Shown here in pieces: positions 17,101 through 24,222 of a stretch of 40,224 nt of DNA. Position 1 is the first letter of the stretch. Each line of letters opens with the position of its first letter. The stretch lies in contig CAZZZH010000009.1 in NCBI GenBank assembly GCA_964658445.1, positions 1-40,224 on the forward strand. Direction: 5' to 3'. The stretch comes from Ilyomonas sp964658445 (lineage in GTDB: Bacteria; Bacteroidota; Bacteroidia; Chitinophagales; Chitinophagaceae). The notes below the pieces were generated by a model, which saw only the letters and a list, made by a program, of their open reading frames with translations, was not told the origin of the DNA and made no database searches. A program made the position numbers and the translations under genes.

Positions 17101-19345
17101 CCAAAGGCTCTTTTTCACTTTCCAAAATGGGAGCCACACTGCCATCTTCATCTATCACTGATGAGCCATGCAGCCAGTGAAGTATTTTCGCTTGTGTGTA
17201 AATACCCGGCGCTGTTTTCATGGCTTTTTTGTCCCAATAAAAGGTATTGCGGTAAGTCATGTAATCGTTTATAAAAGCCATACTATCATACATTCCTTTC
17301 GGTACTTTAGCTTCCGTCATATTGATACCTGGCGCATTTTCCCGAAATTCAACCCTTTCTTTTTCATTCATCGGGTAGGAGGTTTCAATTACCCTGACAT
17401 TAGCAGAATCCATTCTTGTAAAACTTGTTTTACCATATGGCGTTATCATACTTGTAATAAAATCATCGGAATCATACTGGAAAGAAGATACAATACCTAC
17501 CATGTCTACTATCTGAGACAATCTTCCTGATGCATTATACTGGAAGGATGCAGACCTTCCGAACGGATCAATGACTTTTGTAATTTTGAATGTGTCAGCG
17601 TTTTTGTATTCGAAGGTAGTAACCTGTCCTAGTGCATCCCTCACAGCTTTGATCCGGAGGGCAGCATCGTAACTGATTATTAAACTATCACCAGCAGGAT
17701 TAATGCGCTGAGTTAAAAAAATTTTTCTTCCTACTGAAGTATTACCATCATTCTGCCGGTACACATCTTTTGAGCCATCCGGATGCCTGAGTTCGTAACA
17801 ATTTGGACAAGTTCGTACTAACACATCATTCGTTTGTCGCTCGGGTGCATAGCTTTTGGTTGTTGTATCATATAATATAAAGGTTTTGACGCCTCCGCCC
17901 ATCTCATATACATCAGTATTAGCCATCGGGTTATTGGGATCGTCTTGTACATAGGACTGGAGCCGGTATGTCCACTTGGGACCCATATTCGAATAGGTGA
18001 AATTTGCTGGCTGGTAAGTATCTCTCTGGTGATAATCAATTATCCATTCAAGAGAAGGGCCAACAGGTGAAGAATAGAATAGAGGTCTATCATAAATATG
18101 AAGACTAACAGCTGCAGCATGCACATTGCTTTGCGCCATAGGAGTTGGTGTTCCACATACTTCCGGTAATTGTTTGTCAAATGTGCATAAATCCTTTCCC
18201 GGATCTGGCCCTGCTTTGCCCTTTCCAAAAATACCCCTTCCTTCATGGTTATCTACTCTCCTCCACCCTTTGGGTAATGGACCTTCCGGCACTAAAAAGT
18301 AGCCGCTTGCACTTGAATCAAAAGCAGCAGGAGTGAGCCAGAACTCTTGTCCATACGTTGTGCCAGCGGTGGCATCCTGACATTTATAATATCCGTTTTC
18401 TTCCTTTACCAGTGTACTGTAATGATCAAGCTTCCAGTGTACGACTGCTTTACAAATTACTTGGGCTCCTGGTGTCCTAAATGCCATTTGATATCTTAAC
18501 CCGATTCTTTTTGAGAAAGTTAGAAGCTCTGCCAATGAAAATCCTGCTGGAGTAGATTGCACATTCATCATTCTTTCACTAAATGGCTTTGTGCTGTCAT
18601 GGAGGGCATACAAATAGTTTAGTGCGTAAGGACCACATTTAAATGAAAGACCCTGCCGATTTTTCATTGTCCACAAAGCACCCCTGACGGAAGCCACCCT
18701 TGCCGCTGCCGGCCCCTCTATTACTCTATCTTTGGTTTGTGACAGCAAGCTGTCAATGGTAGTCATTCGCCCCACCCATGCATCCAGTAACAACAATTCA
18801 GATAATACTCTATCTGCTAGAACTTTTACCCGACCCTCGTTACTATTTTTTAAAAGAATCCATGATTGTTGCCAGGCGTCCAATGCTTTGTTATAATAGC
18901 CGGTTCGACGATATACAAGTCCTAAGTTGGCTGATAACGCTCCTTGCCAGCGGCTTTTTGGATACGCTTCTAAAAAATGAGTGATAGATGTAAAATCATC
19001 AGCATTCTTCCTTTGTGAGTAAGCTATCAGCGCATACACGAGGTCTCTGTTCTCTTCTGCTTTCAGCATTGCATTGGAAGGAATAAGAGGCTCCTCAAAA
19101 AAATGAACCTTATATATTTCTTCATCAGCAGGAACTGCGGAAAAGGAGATTGGTATTGCTTCTTCATCGGTAATAATATCTGTTGGAACTTTGTAATTGA
19201 TGTTCACAGTCTCTGGTGTATGAACGAGAGGATAATTGTTATTCTGACTTAGAGCTGAAATGGTTTGAAGAATGATTATTAAAGAGAGTAAGAAAACTCT
19301 ATAACGCATAAATGGGGTATATATACTATGAAAGGTCTTTTTCAT
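14162..19345 (-). CDS. Giant secreted YD/RHS-repeat protein with N-terminal C39-peptidase-like domain
   Basis: The ATG at 19345 gives 1727 residues and begins a signal peptide; a longer frame to 19489 overlaps the upstream gene. Residues about 90-205 are helical and TPR-like. Residues about 228-335 match peptidase C39: Gln231, Cys237 in KCGPYALNYL, His308 in HWKLDHYSTL and Asp324 in CQDATAG. From about 380 there are many YD/RHS repeats (YDSLERL, YDQLGRITSETNALG), with an Ig-like insert (about 1310-1385) whose core is VRIKGTVNEPSTVLVKNL. The RHS core follows (YYFTKDHLGSV, GRWISSDPVS, YVSNNPLRWIDKNGL). The last 158 residues after the core are an unrecognised Gly/Ser/Thr-rich beta-type tip, where toxins of polymorphic systems normally sit. 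The gene follows the 19365-20573 gene by 19 bp. A toxin or adhesion role is inferred from architecture. Confidence 0.9.
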   Translation of the reverse strand: MKKTFHSIYTPFMRYRVFLLSLIIILQTISALSQNNNYPLVHTPETVNINYKVPTDIITDEEAIPISFSAVPADEEIYKVHFFEEPLIPSNAMLKAEENRDLVYALIAYSQRKNADDFTSITHFLEAYPKSRWQGALSANLGLVYRRTGYYNKALDAWQQSWILLKNSNEGRVKVLADRVLSELLLLDAWVGRMTTIDSLLSQTKDRVIEGPAAARVASVRGALWTMKNRQGLSFKCGPYALNYLYALHDSTKPFSERMMNVQSTPAGFSLAELLTFSKRIGLRYQMAFRTPGAQVICKAVVHWKLDHYSTLVKEENGYYKCQDATAGTTYGQEFWLTPAAFDSSASGYFLVPEGPLPKGWRRVDNHEGRGIFGKGKAGPDPGKDLCTFDKQLPEVCGTPTPMAQSNVHAAAVSLHIYDRPLFYSSPVGPSLEWIIDYHQRDTYQPANFTYSNMGPKWTYRLQSYVQDDPNNPMANTDVYEMGGGVKTFILYDTTTKSYAPERQTNDVLVRTCPNCYELRHPDGSKDVYRQNDGNTSVGRKIFLTQRINPAGDSLIISYDAALRIKAVRDALGQVTTFEYKNADTFKITKVIDPFGRSASFQYNASGRLSQIVDMVGIVSSFQYDSDDFITSMITPYGKTSFTRMDSANVRVIETSYPMNEKERVEFRENAPGINMTEAKVPKGMYDSMAFINDYMTYRNTFYWDKKAMKTAPGIYTQAKILHWLHGSSVIDEDGSVAPILESEKEPLENRVWYAYQGQTVSILTNEEMQGKAMYIGRVLDNDSTQLYQHGYNTLGRDTSFIDPAGRTFKYSYDSNKVDLLEVRQKRGSTNELLAKFTYNSQHLPLTSKNASGLTTSYTYNNAGQLLTIKNPKKEVTTLDYDSKGYLKSITGAVLGFVVRFAYDVFGRVKTITDPEGYTITTDYDFLDRPTVITYPDSTYEQIVYDRLDVVHKRDRLGRWSHVIYDSLDRASARIDALGRVTQFIWCSCGSLSEIIDPLKNVTSLTRDLQGRLLIKTFADGKSITYDYENTTSRVKQVTDAKGQVMTYSYFTDDNLKQVDYQNSMVATASVAYTYDTSYNRILSMADGTGITTYSYKKINSGLGSGKLSSEKGSLINSVINYTYDSLERLVSRSINGIATSLVYDQLGRITSETNALGAFGYAYVDQTPRLKSMTYPNSQNTVYDYFDNNGDEQLKQIWNKNSGGSTLSKFSYEYNKENQITKWTQQSDSTIISYYDISYDLSDQLIAATLKSQSTATIIKRYAYQYDKSGNRTSEQVDNSITSAIFNNLNQMIRRQDNGPVRIKGTVNEPSTVLVKNLTTNDSLYATVDSASNSFEAFIKSKPGADSIQITATDYSGNSSLKKYGFTIGKGENDTLTFDDNGNMVSETNPAVKYEWNAADKLVKITQGNNITEFVYDGFGRRVIEKLNGTITRRWLWCGSDLCEERNAAGGSVTKRFYKQGEQISGTSYYFTKDHLGSVVEMTDASSLMKTRYNYGLYGKRTRALGSVDADFGFTGHYYHASSGLHLTLYREYNGNIGRWISSDPVSISKDYKYVSNNPLRWIDKNGLRQGEAAVAFGVGFRVEMGSNPETCQHSFGLDIIFGTAFNASYSDANPDGPNGLEGVALFSADAKLTRVLSAGVSYEATTNLNQTVTGSLSMGPVEGSRSYSEDANGNVTKSDNVSEGAGEGFYGGFGFRFTTTSPPLHDYRPYNTNVTIGGALSAAPH

Positions 19346-19364
19346 GAGATGTGGTAGCTTTGGT

Positions 19365-20573
19365 TTAAAGTGGTTCAGATAAAGTAATAACAGGAGCAGT
19401 ATGATCAGAGGAACTGGACAATGGTAGTTTAGTTCGGAATCTGTCCAGCGGAAAGGGATCTGTTTTATCGGACACGCCGTCAAAGTCACTGTCCCATAAT
19501 ATGGCGCTTGTGCCGTTCTCTATTTCTTGAACATTGAAAACGCCGTCTCCATCGGTGTCTAAAGACAAAGGAGATAATCCTGTGAAAACATTCACACCGT
19601 CTGCCAGCCAGTCATTATTTGTATCAAAATTGGCCGTGTCCGTTCCATAGCGGGCTGTTTCAGTTTCATTGGGTAGCCCGTCTCTGTCCTCATCTTTGGG
19701 TGTCTGACTGAAATACTTGGCAGTTGGCAAACTCCATACACCCGCTTTGTCTTTAAACCTGAAGGTAATTATATGTGACCCAGAACTGAAGCTGGAGGGA
19801 TCTATACCGATCTCTAAAATATAAGTTGGCTGAGCTGATGAAACGGTTTGCGTAACCTTATGGGCGAAATCATCAATCCAGTATTCATAGGCAAGAATAC
19901 TGTATGCACCCTTATAAAAATAAGTGGAAGATGCAGAACTCCATATGGCACTCTCACCCTGAAAACGGATAGTAAACTGATGAAGTCCATCAGATAAAAA
20001 GTTGTAATCAATAGGTGTGGTAAAATTCACTGTCTGTGAGGAGGTAAGCTGCACTACTTTGTTTGCATAGTTATTATCAATCCAGTATTCATAGGCAGTA
20101 AGGGTTCTGGATGACCGAACAAAATAGCTGCTTTTTACAGAACTCCATATGCCTACATCATCTTTAAAACGGATATTGAGAACGTGATAACCTATTGTTT
20201 GTGGCAAAGCATCTATAGAAAGGTTAATGGTAGTGGAGGTAGAACTTTTCCCAATTTTATTATTATAGTTGCCATCAAACCAGTACTCGTAAGCAGAAAG
20301 TTTAGTAGCAGACTTATAGAAATATGCTGATGTGATACTGCTGTAATTAGCAATGTTGTCTTTAAATCTAATATTAAAGGAATGCAATCCAGCAGACAGA
20401 TTGTTGGTGTTAATTGCTGAATCGAAGGTATAAGCAGTTGCTTGAGTTACATTTTTTATAGCTCTGCCGGCATAATTATTATCAAACCAGTACTCGTAAT
20501 TGTTGATCTTGGTTTGACCAATCCCTATAGCGGCAAAAAATAGAAGCAACAAAAAAAGAACAGCTCGCTTCAT
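19365..20573 (-). CDS. Secreted YEYW-repeat protein with calcium-type Asp repeats
   Basis: This 402-residue exported protein has a signal peptide (MKRAVLFLLLLFFAAIGIGQ). It contains four tandem repeats of about 65 residues, each opening with YEYW(F/I)D and ending near (I/L)xFRFKDxxxxWS...YF, spanning about residues 24-290. These are followed by thrombospondin type 3/dockerin-like acidic repeats (DEDRDGLPNE, DTNNDWLADG, DTDGDGVFNV, DSDFDGVSDKTDPFP) at about 295-375 that would bind calcium. The protein stops abruptly at DHTAPVITLSEPL, which reads like the first strand of another Ig-like domain, so the 3' end may be truncated. It is collinear with the beta-helix gene upstream (18-bp gap) and the RHS gene downstream (19 bp). 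It is probably an extracellular partner of the RHS protein. Confidence 0.85.
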   Translation of the reverse strand: MKRAVLFLLLLFFAAIGIGQTKINNYEYWFDNNYAGRAIKNVTQATAYTFDSAINTNNLSAGLHSFNIRFKDNIANYSSITSAYFYKSATKLSAYEYWFDGNYNNKIGKSSTSTTINLSIDALPQTIGYHVLNIRFKDDVGIWSSVKSSYFVRSSRTLTAYEYWIDNNYANKVVQLTSSQTVNFTTPIDYNFLSDGLHQFTIRFQGESAIWSSASSTYFYKGAYSILAYEYWIDDFAHKVTQTVSSAQPTYILEIGIDPSSFSSGSHIITFRFKDKAGVWSLPTAKYFSQTPKDEDRDGLPNETETARYGTDTANFDTNNDWLADGVNVFTGLSPLSLDTDGDGVFNVQEIENGTSAILWDSDFDGVSDKTDPFPLDRFRTKLPLSSSSDHTAPVITLSEPL

Positions 20574-20591
20574 TTCTTATTAATTTGAGGA

Positions 20592-21602
20592 TTAATTGCT
20601 CTGAGCTTTTACTGTTATCTTAACAGTTAGCTTTCCATTGGCATCCGTCGAACTAGGAATTGTGATAGCCTGATAATGAGGATTAATTGGAATACCACCT
20701 TCCTTGAAAGGTGAAGATGATCCATATACGCCAATATCAGTTCCATCAGTTCCTTTGTTCTTTCCTGCACTTCCTGCTTTCAAATGATAATTTTGGCTTG
20801 TCGTCCATGAAGAGCCAGATGTATAGGTTGTAAAAATTGAGCTAAATGGCTGGTTGAACAGATTGTTACTAGAAGAAAAAATACCTGAAATTACTGCAGC
20901 TGAATCTGCCACAAAAAGATTATTCGAATAGGACATATTGGAACAGCTACCAGCAGAGTAAAAATAATTCGCAGGGGTTAGAAAAACATTGTTCTGAAAT
21001 ACCATTGTGTTTAAACTAGTGAGTAAAGTTGAAGTTGTCAGAAGAAAAATATTGTTACTAAAAGTTACACCACTGATAGATGATACATATCCATTCACTA
21101 CGTTTTTTTGCAGTACGGTATTGGAGCAGAAAGTAGAATTTCCTAGGATGCCTCCTGTAATATTTTCTGATATAAGCCCACCTGTCAATTGGTTTAAATA
21201 AAGACCGCCGAGTTTACATCTGGTAACAGCCATACCAGTAATCGGACCTCTAACGTTCAATGAACCTGTTAAAGTAATTCCCGTGACAAAACAACTGTCG
21301 CTTCCCGAGTTAAATTCAAAGTCCCCTAGAATTTGGGTGATTCCGGTTGCAGCTGACGAATCCGGATGATAGCCAGCTCCAAAAAATTTTAACTTTTTAG
21401 TAATGCGTTGTGTATAATTAACTGTCGGAACAGTACCTCCTGGTAGATAAATATAATCTCCGTTCTGTGATGTTGCAATCGCATCATCTAAGGTTGTTGC
21501 AAACAAAGTTGTTGTTCCGCGTTGAATGATTATCGTTGATTGCGCTTTTACAGAAGTTTGGAAAAATATCAACATACCGAATATGATAAGCAGCTTATTC
21601 AT
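20592..21602 (-). CDS. Secreted right-handed beta-helix (pectate-lyase-fold) protein
   Basis: This 336-residue exported protein has a signal peptide (MNKLLIIFGMLIFFQTSVKAQ). It then has a pattern typical of parallel beta-helix proteins: DAIATSQNGDYIYLPGG near the start, many short Asn-, Ser- and Thr-rich turns (FSNNIFLL, FQNNVFLT, YSNNLFVA) and the closing DGTDIGVYGSSSPFKEGG common in Bacteroidota beta-helix proteins. No lyase or hydrolase active site is recognisable. It is the first gene of the four-gene exported cluster of the island. A perfect 10-bp-arm inverted repeat lies 8 bp before its ATG. Confidence 0.85.
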   Translation of the reverse strand: MNKLLIIFGMLIFFQTSVKAQSTIIIQRGTTTLFATTLDDAIATSQNGDYIYLPGGTVPTVNYTQRITKKLKFFGAGYHPDSSAATGITQILGDFEFNSGSDSCFVTGITLTGSLNVRGPITGMAVTRCKLGGLYLNQLTGGLISENITGGILGNSTFCSNTVLQKNVVNGYVSSISGVTFSNNIFLLTTSTLLTSLNTMVFQNNVFLTPANYFYSAGSCSNMSYSNNLFVADSAAVISGIFSSSNNLFNQPFSSIFTTYTSGSSWTTSQNYHLKAGSAGKNKGTDGTDIGVYGSSSPFKEGGIPINPHYQAITIPSSTDANGKLTVKITVKAQSN

Positions 21603-21609
21603 GAGGGGG

Positions 21610-21633
21610 TTTTACTTATAAAAATAAGTAAAA
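21610..21633 (-). promoter_or_regulatory. Perfect hairpin just before the exported-protein cluster
   Basis: TTTTACTTAT, a 4-base A loop, then ATAAGTAAAA form a perfect 10-bp-arm palindrome. The hairpin ends 8 bases before the ATG at 21602, the position of the translation initiation region. It could be an operator or an mRNA structure that limits translation initiation of the cluster. Its function is inferred from position only. Confidence 0.5.
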
Positions 21634-22033
21634 TCTATAATGTCGGAAAATTTATTTTATTCAGATTTCACTAAGATGTAACTACTATAAACCTATCATA
21701 ATAGCGACACAGATTAATAAAACGCTGATTAACGGTTAACGAAAAGTAAATTTTGATATTTATGAACAATTATTATTGAAGCTATACTCTGTATAAGGGG
21801 TGTATGGAAATAGAATGTTTAATTAGAATAATGGAAAGTAGTTTTTGTGTCAGCAATCGAGTGACGTTTAACCTTTAGAGATGGAAAAGTTGGTTACCAT
21901 TGACAAAAACGGCAGGTTACCGAATTAGTTTACCTCATACTGCTGGTTAGGAAATAGGTGAATTGTAATTTCGAAAGTAAATAGGCTCTGTAAAGCCCTA
22001 ACTCATTGAAAAAGATAAGATTATTTGAAAATA
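21634..22033. other. Non-coding gap between island cargo and tRNA-proximal att
   Basis: About 400 bp of A+T-rich sequence have no credible open frame or RNA gene on either strand. It must contain the promoter of the minus-strand exported-protein cluster, but no good TAnnTTTG box is apparent. No excisionase-like small gene is visible here. Confidence 0.5.
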
Positions 22034-22068
22034 AAAAACTCCTTCAAAATCAGCTTTTGAAGGAGTTT
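22034..22068 (-). terminator. Intrinsic terminator of tRNA-Glu
   Basis: A 14-bp stem (22036-22049 with 22055-22068) with a 5-base loop, followed on the minus strand by a T-run, begins 7 bases after the tRNA CCA end. A copy lies in the distal att site at 11102-11136. Confidence 0.85.
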
Positions 22069-22091
22069 ACAATCTGGTAGAGCGTACGGGA
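22034..22091. repeat. tRNA-proximal attachment-site copy (58-bp direct repeat, att)
   Basis: The sequence is identical over 58 bp to 11102-11159. It covers the 3'-terminal 17 nucleotides of the intact tRNA-Glu gene and its downstream terminator. The arrangement shows that integration preserved a full-length tRNA by supplying an identical 3' end. Confidence 0.93.
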
Positions 22092-22149
22092 GTCGAACCC
22101 GTCATTCCTCCGTGAAAGGGAGGTGTATTAACCGATTTACCAACGCTCC
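22075..22149 (-). tRNA. tRNA-Glu (UUC)
   Basis: The gene is 75 nt including an encoded CCA. The acceptor stem GGAGCGT pairs with ACGCTCT (first pair G-U). The anticodon stem CCTCC/GGAGG encloses the loop CTTTCAC with anticodon TTC. The T-arm ACGGG-TTCGACT-CCCGT is canonical. The anticodon arm matches bacterial tRNA-Glu. It is the integration target of the adjoining island. Confidence 0.96.
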
Positions 22150-22237
22150 GTTTTTTATTGGGAGTGCAAAAGTAAGAGACAGCAGGTAAAGAGGCAAATT
22201 ATTTTAAAAGTCGGACTCCTAAAATTTTTCAAACAAA

Positions 22238-23668
22238 CTATGGTTCTGTAGCTGCTTCCAGCACCGGTTCGTGTAAGCCATATACAGCATGCATTTCTGG
22301 AACCATTATACGTGTATAGCCTTTTTGTATAAGCTTTTTCATAAAATCTTGCTGCACGCCATACTCGCCATGTACTAAATAAACACAGCTTACACTATTC
22401 ATTTCCTGGCAGGCAAGATAGCGGCAAAGATCGTCCATATCTCCATGTGCACTCATGCTGCGCATGGTTTCCACTTCTGCATTTACTACCAGTTCTTGGC
22501 CGAATATTTTTACTTCCTTGGCTCCATTCATAAGTTGACCCCCTAAGGAATGAGGCTCACAATACCCCACCAACAAAATGGTGTTTCGCCCAAACTCAAT
22601 ATTGTTTTTGATGTGATGGCGAATGCGACCGGCGTCTGCCATGCCGCTTGCAGAGATAATTATGCAAGGCCCTGTTTTGTGTTCTAATTGCTTACTGTCT
22701 TCTACATCCTGTATAAAATAAAGTCCTGGAAAGTCGAACGGATCATCGTCTGTCTCCATCACTTTTTGCAGGCGTTCATTAAACAAAGCCGGGTATTTTT
22801 TTATCACCTGTGTTGTTTCATAACTGAGTGGACTGTCGACAATTACCGGCACATCGGGCAATCTTCGTTCGAGGCTCAACTGATTTAAAAAATAAAGCAG
22901 TTCCTGTGTGCGGCCTACACTAAAAGCTGGAATAATCAGTTTGCCACCTTTATCTACACAAGTGTGTTTGATATGCTTGTATAATGTATCGAGCGTATTG
23001 AACTGGTCAGTGTGCAGGCTGTTGCCATACGTGCTTTCGATGACGATAAAATCTGCCTGCGGAAAGCATTGCGGCGAGGATAAAATTACATCACGGTATC
23101 TGCCCACATCGCCGCTGAAGTGCAATAGTTTGGTTTCTTCATTTTCCCTGATTCGGAGTGTGATGCCTGCGCTTCCGATAATATGCCCGGTGTTGTTATA
23201 AAAAACTTCAATACCATTTTCAATCGTTATCCAGGTATCGTAATCTATAATGTTAAACAGCGATGCTGTGTGTTCTACATCTTCTATGGTATATAACGGC
23301 TCTATCACATCATCGTGCCGGCGACGGTGCGTATTGCGAAGCTGTGTTTCATTGCGCTGTATATCGGCTGAATCCTGAAGCAACAGCATTGCCAGGTCGC
23401 GCGTGGCAGCCGTGCAGTAAATGGCTCCCTTAAAACCTTCCTTTACTAATTTAGGTATTAAACCGCTGTGGTCAATGTGGGCATGTGATAATAAAAGATA
23501 ACTAACCTCTGCTGCATCGAAACCTAAGCTGCTGTTGAGGTCATCTGTAGCTTCGCCCAATCCCTGAAACATACCACAGTCTAATAAAATTTGCTTGCCG
23601 TTTTCTAATGTAATTAAATGTTTAGAACCTGTAACAGTGCGCGCTGCGCCATGAAAAGCAATCTTCAT
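22238..23668 (-). CDS. MBL-fold beta-CASP metallo-hydrolase (RNA-specificity type)
   Basis: This 476-residue protein has the metallo-beta-lactamase fold with the zinc motif SHAHIDHSG at residues 61-69. It also has the nearby MFQG motif typical of CPSF73/YsoB-like enzymes, GHIIGSAGI, FSGDVGR, a beta-CASP domain (about 210-370: IESTYGNSLH, IPAFSVGRTQELLYFL) and an RMMBL C-terminus (MSAHGDMDDL, VHGEYGVQQDF). Such enzymes are zinc-dependent nucleases acting on RNA, although many bacterial paralogues are uncharacterised. It is transcribed alone, 88 bp after the tRNA-Glu 5' end on the + map. Family assignment is secure; the RNA target is unknown. Confidence 0.93.
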   Translation of the reverse strand: MKIAFHGAARTVTGSKHLITLENGKQILLDCGMFQGLGEATDDLNSSLGFDAAEVSYLLLSHAHIDHSGLIPKLVKEGFKGAIYCTAATRDLAMLLLQDSADIQRNETQLRNTHRRRHDDVIEPLYTIEDVEHTASLFNIIDYDTWITIENGIEVFYNNTGHIIGSAGITLRIRENEETKLLHFSGDVGRYRDVILSSPQCFPQADFIVIESTYGNSLHTDQFNTLDTLYKHIKHTCVDKGGKLIIPAFSVGRTQELLYFLNQLSLERRLPDVPVIVDSPLSYETTQVIKKYPALFNERLQKVMETDDDPFDFPGLYFIQDVEDSKQLEHKTGPCIIISASGMADAGRIRHHIKNNIEFGRNTILLVGYCEPHSLGGQLMNGAKEVKIFGQELVVNAEVETMRSMSAHGDMDDLCRYLACQEMNSVSCVYLVHGEYGVQQDFMKKLIQKGYTRIMVPEMHAVYGLHEPVLEAATEP

Positions 23669-23775
23669 ATCTATATAATTAAACCCAGTTTGGAGGCAAC
23701 CTAAAACATCATTTATTGTACCATTTGCAGTTTTTTACCGTTTAACACAATCTTCTTCCGCTGAAACAAGAATTA

Positions 23776-23807
23776 TTTGTTTAATCGTTTAATCACTCCT
23801 ACCTTTG
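23776..23807 (+). promoter_or_regulatory. Bacteroidota-type promoter
   Basis: A -33 TTTG at 23776-23779, a 20-bp spacer, and a -7 TACCTTTG at 23800-23807 match the consensus TTTG-N19-21-TAnnTTTG exactly. It faces the small gene at 23951, leaving a leader of about 135 nt. Confidence 0.8.
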
Positions 23808-23950
23808 CACTGCAATTCTGGAAAAGGATTCGGTAGTTGTCCCGCGGAACGCTACTCAATAATCCCTTCTTTATCTTCTGCAGAGAATAAGATACAATTG
23901 CTTAACGAGGCTTGTTATTATTATTAATGAACAAGTAAAAAACAAAGTGT

Positions 23951-24163
23951 ATGAACAGCAACATTACAAGCACCATTATAAACTTAGGTGCAGAAGAACT
24001 CAACCAGTTAACAACAGAAGTAAAAGAAACGGTAGCCAGCCGTCAATTTACAAACCATGATAAATCTTTCGGCATAGCTGATCTGTGGAACATTCAGCGC
24101 GGCCGCAAAACACAGAACCTCTCCAGCAGAGCGGTTCTGTCAAGAAGAAATACCATTGTATAA
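23951..24163 (+). CDS. Small basic protein of unknown function
   Basis: This 70-residue protein has no signal peptide or membrane segment. Its middle (FTNHDKSFGIADLWNIQRGRKT) resembles the short basic C-terminal motif (DLWNIQR followed by Arg/Lys) of small Bacteroidota proteins. It has a dedicated promoter at 23776-23807, a long leader and a terminator at 24191-24219, forming a single-gene unit of about 400 nt. The last 16 codons overlap a strong potential hairpin (CAGAACC at 24113-24119 with GGTTCTG at 24133-24139). Expression as a protein is likely but not certain; a regulatory RNA role is an alternative. Confidence 0.6.
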   Translation: MNSNITSTIINLGAEELNQLTTEVKETVASRQFTNHDKSFGIADLWNIQRGRKTQNLSSRAVLSRRNTIV

Positions 24164-24190
24164 GGTTTTGGGTTTTTAAAGCGATAAAAT

Positions 24191-24219
24191 ATGCCTGCAC
24201 GGTTTGTGCGGGCATTTTT
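24191..24219 (+). terminator. Intrinsic terminator
   Basis: The stem ATGCCTGCAC at 24191-24200 pairs (one G-U or mismatch) with GTGCGGGCAT at 24205-24214, followed by five T. It ends the small gene and lies just past the stop of the convergent MATE gene. Confidence 0.8.
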
Positions 24220-24222
24220 GTA

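Larger units (their letters stand above)
11102..22091. mobile_element. Degenerate genomic island integrated at tRNA-Glu
   Basis: The element lies between the two 58-bp repeats; equivalent positions are 10,932 bp apart. It carries an inactivated tyrosine recombinase, a frameshifted SLATT-like gene and four exported-protein genes, all on the minus strand. I see no relaxase, conjugation, phage structural or replication gene, so it is an integrative island rather than an ICE or prophage. By eye its genes are more A+T-rich than the sugar-acid locus and the core genes to the right, consistent with transfer. The broken integrase implies that it is now fixed unless mobilised in trans. Confidence 0.88.

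Noticed and set aside
19346..19489. N-terminal extension of the RHS protein to 19489
   Set aside because: It overlaps the end of the YEYW-repeat gene by over 120 bp and precedes a good signal peptide start at 19345.
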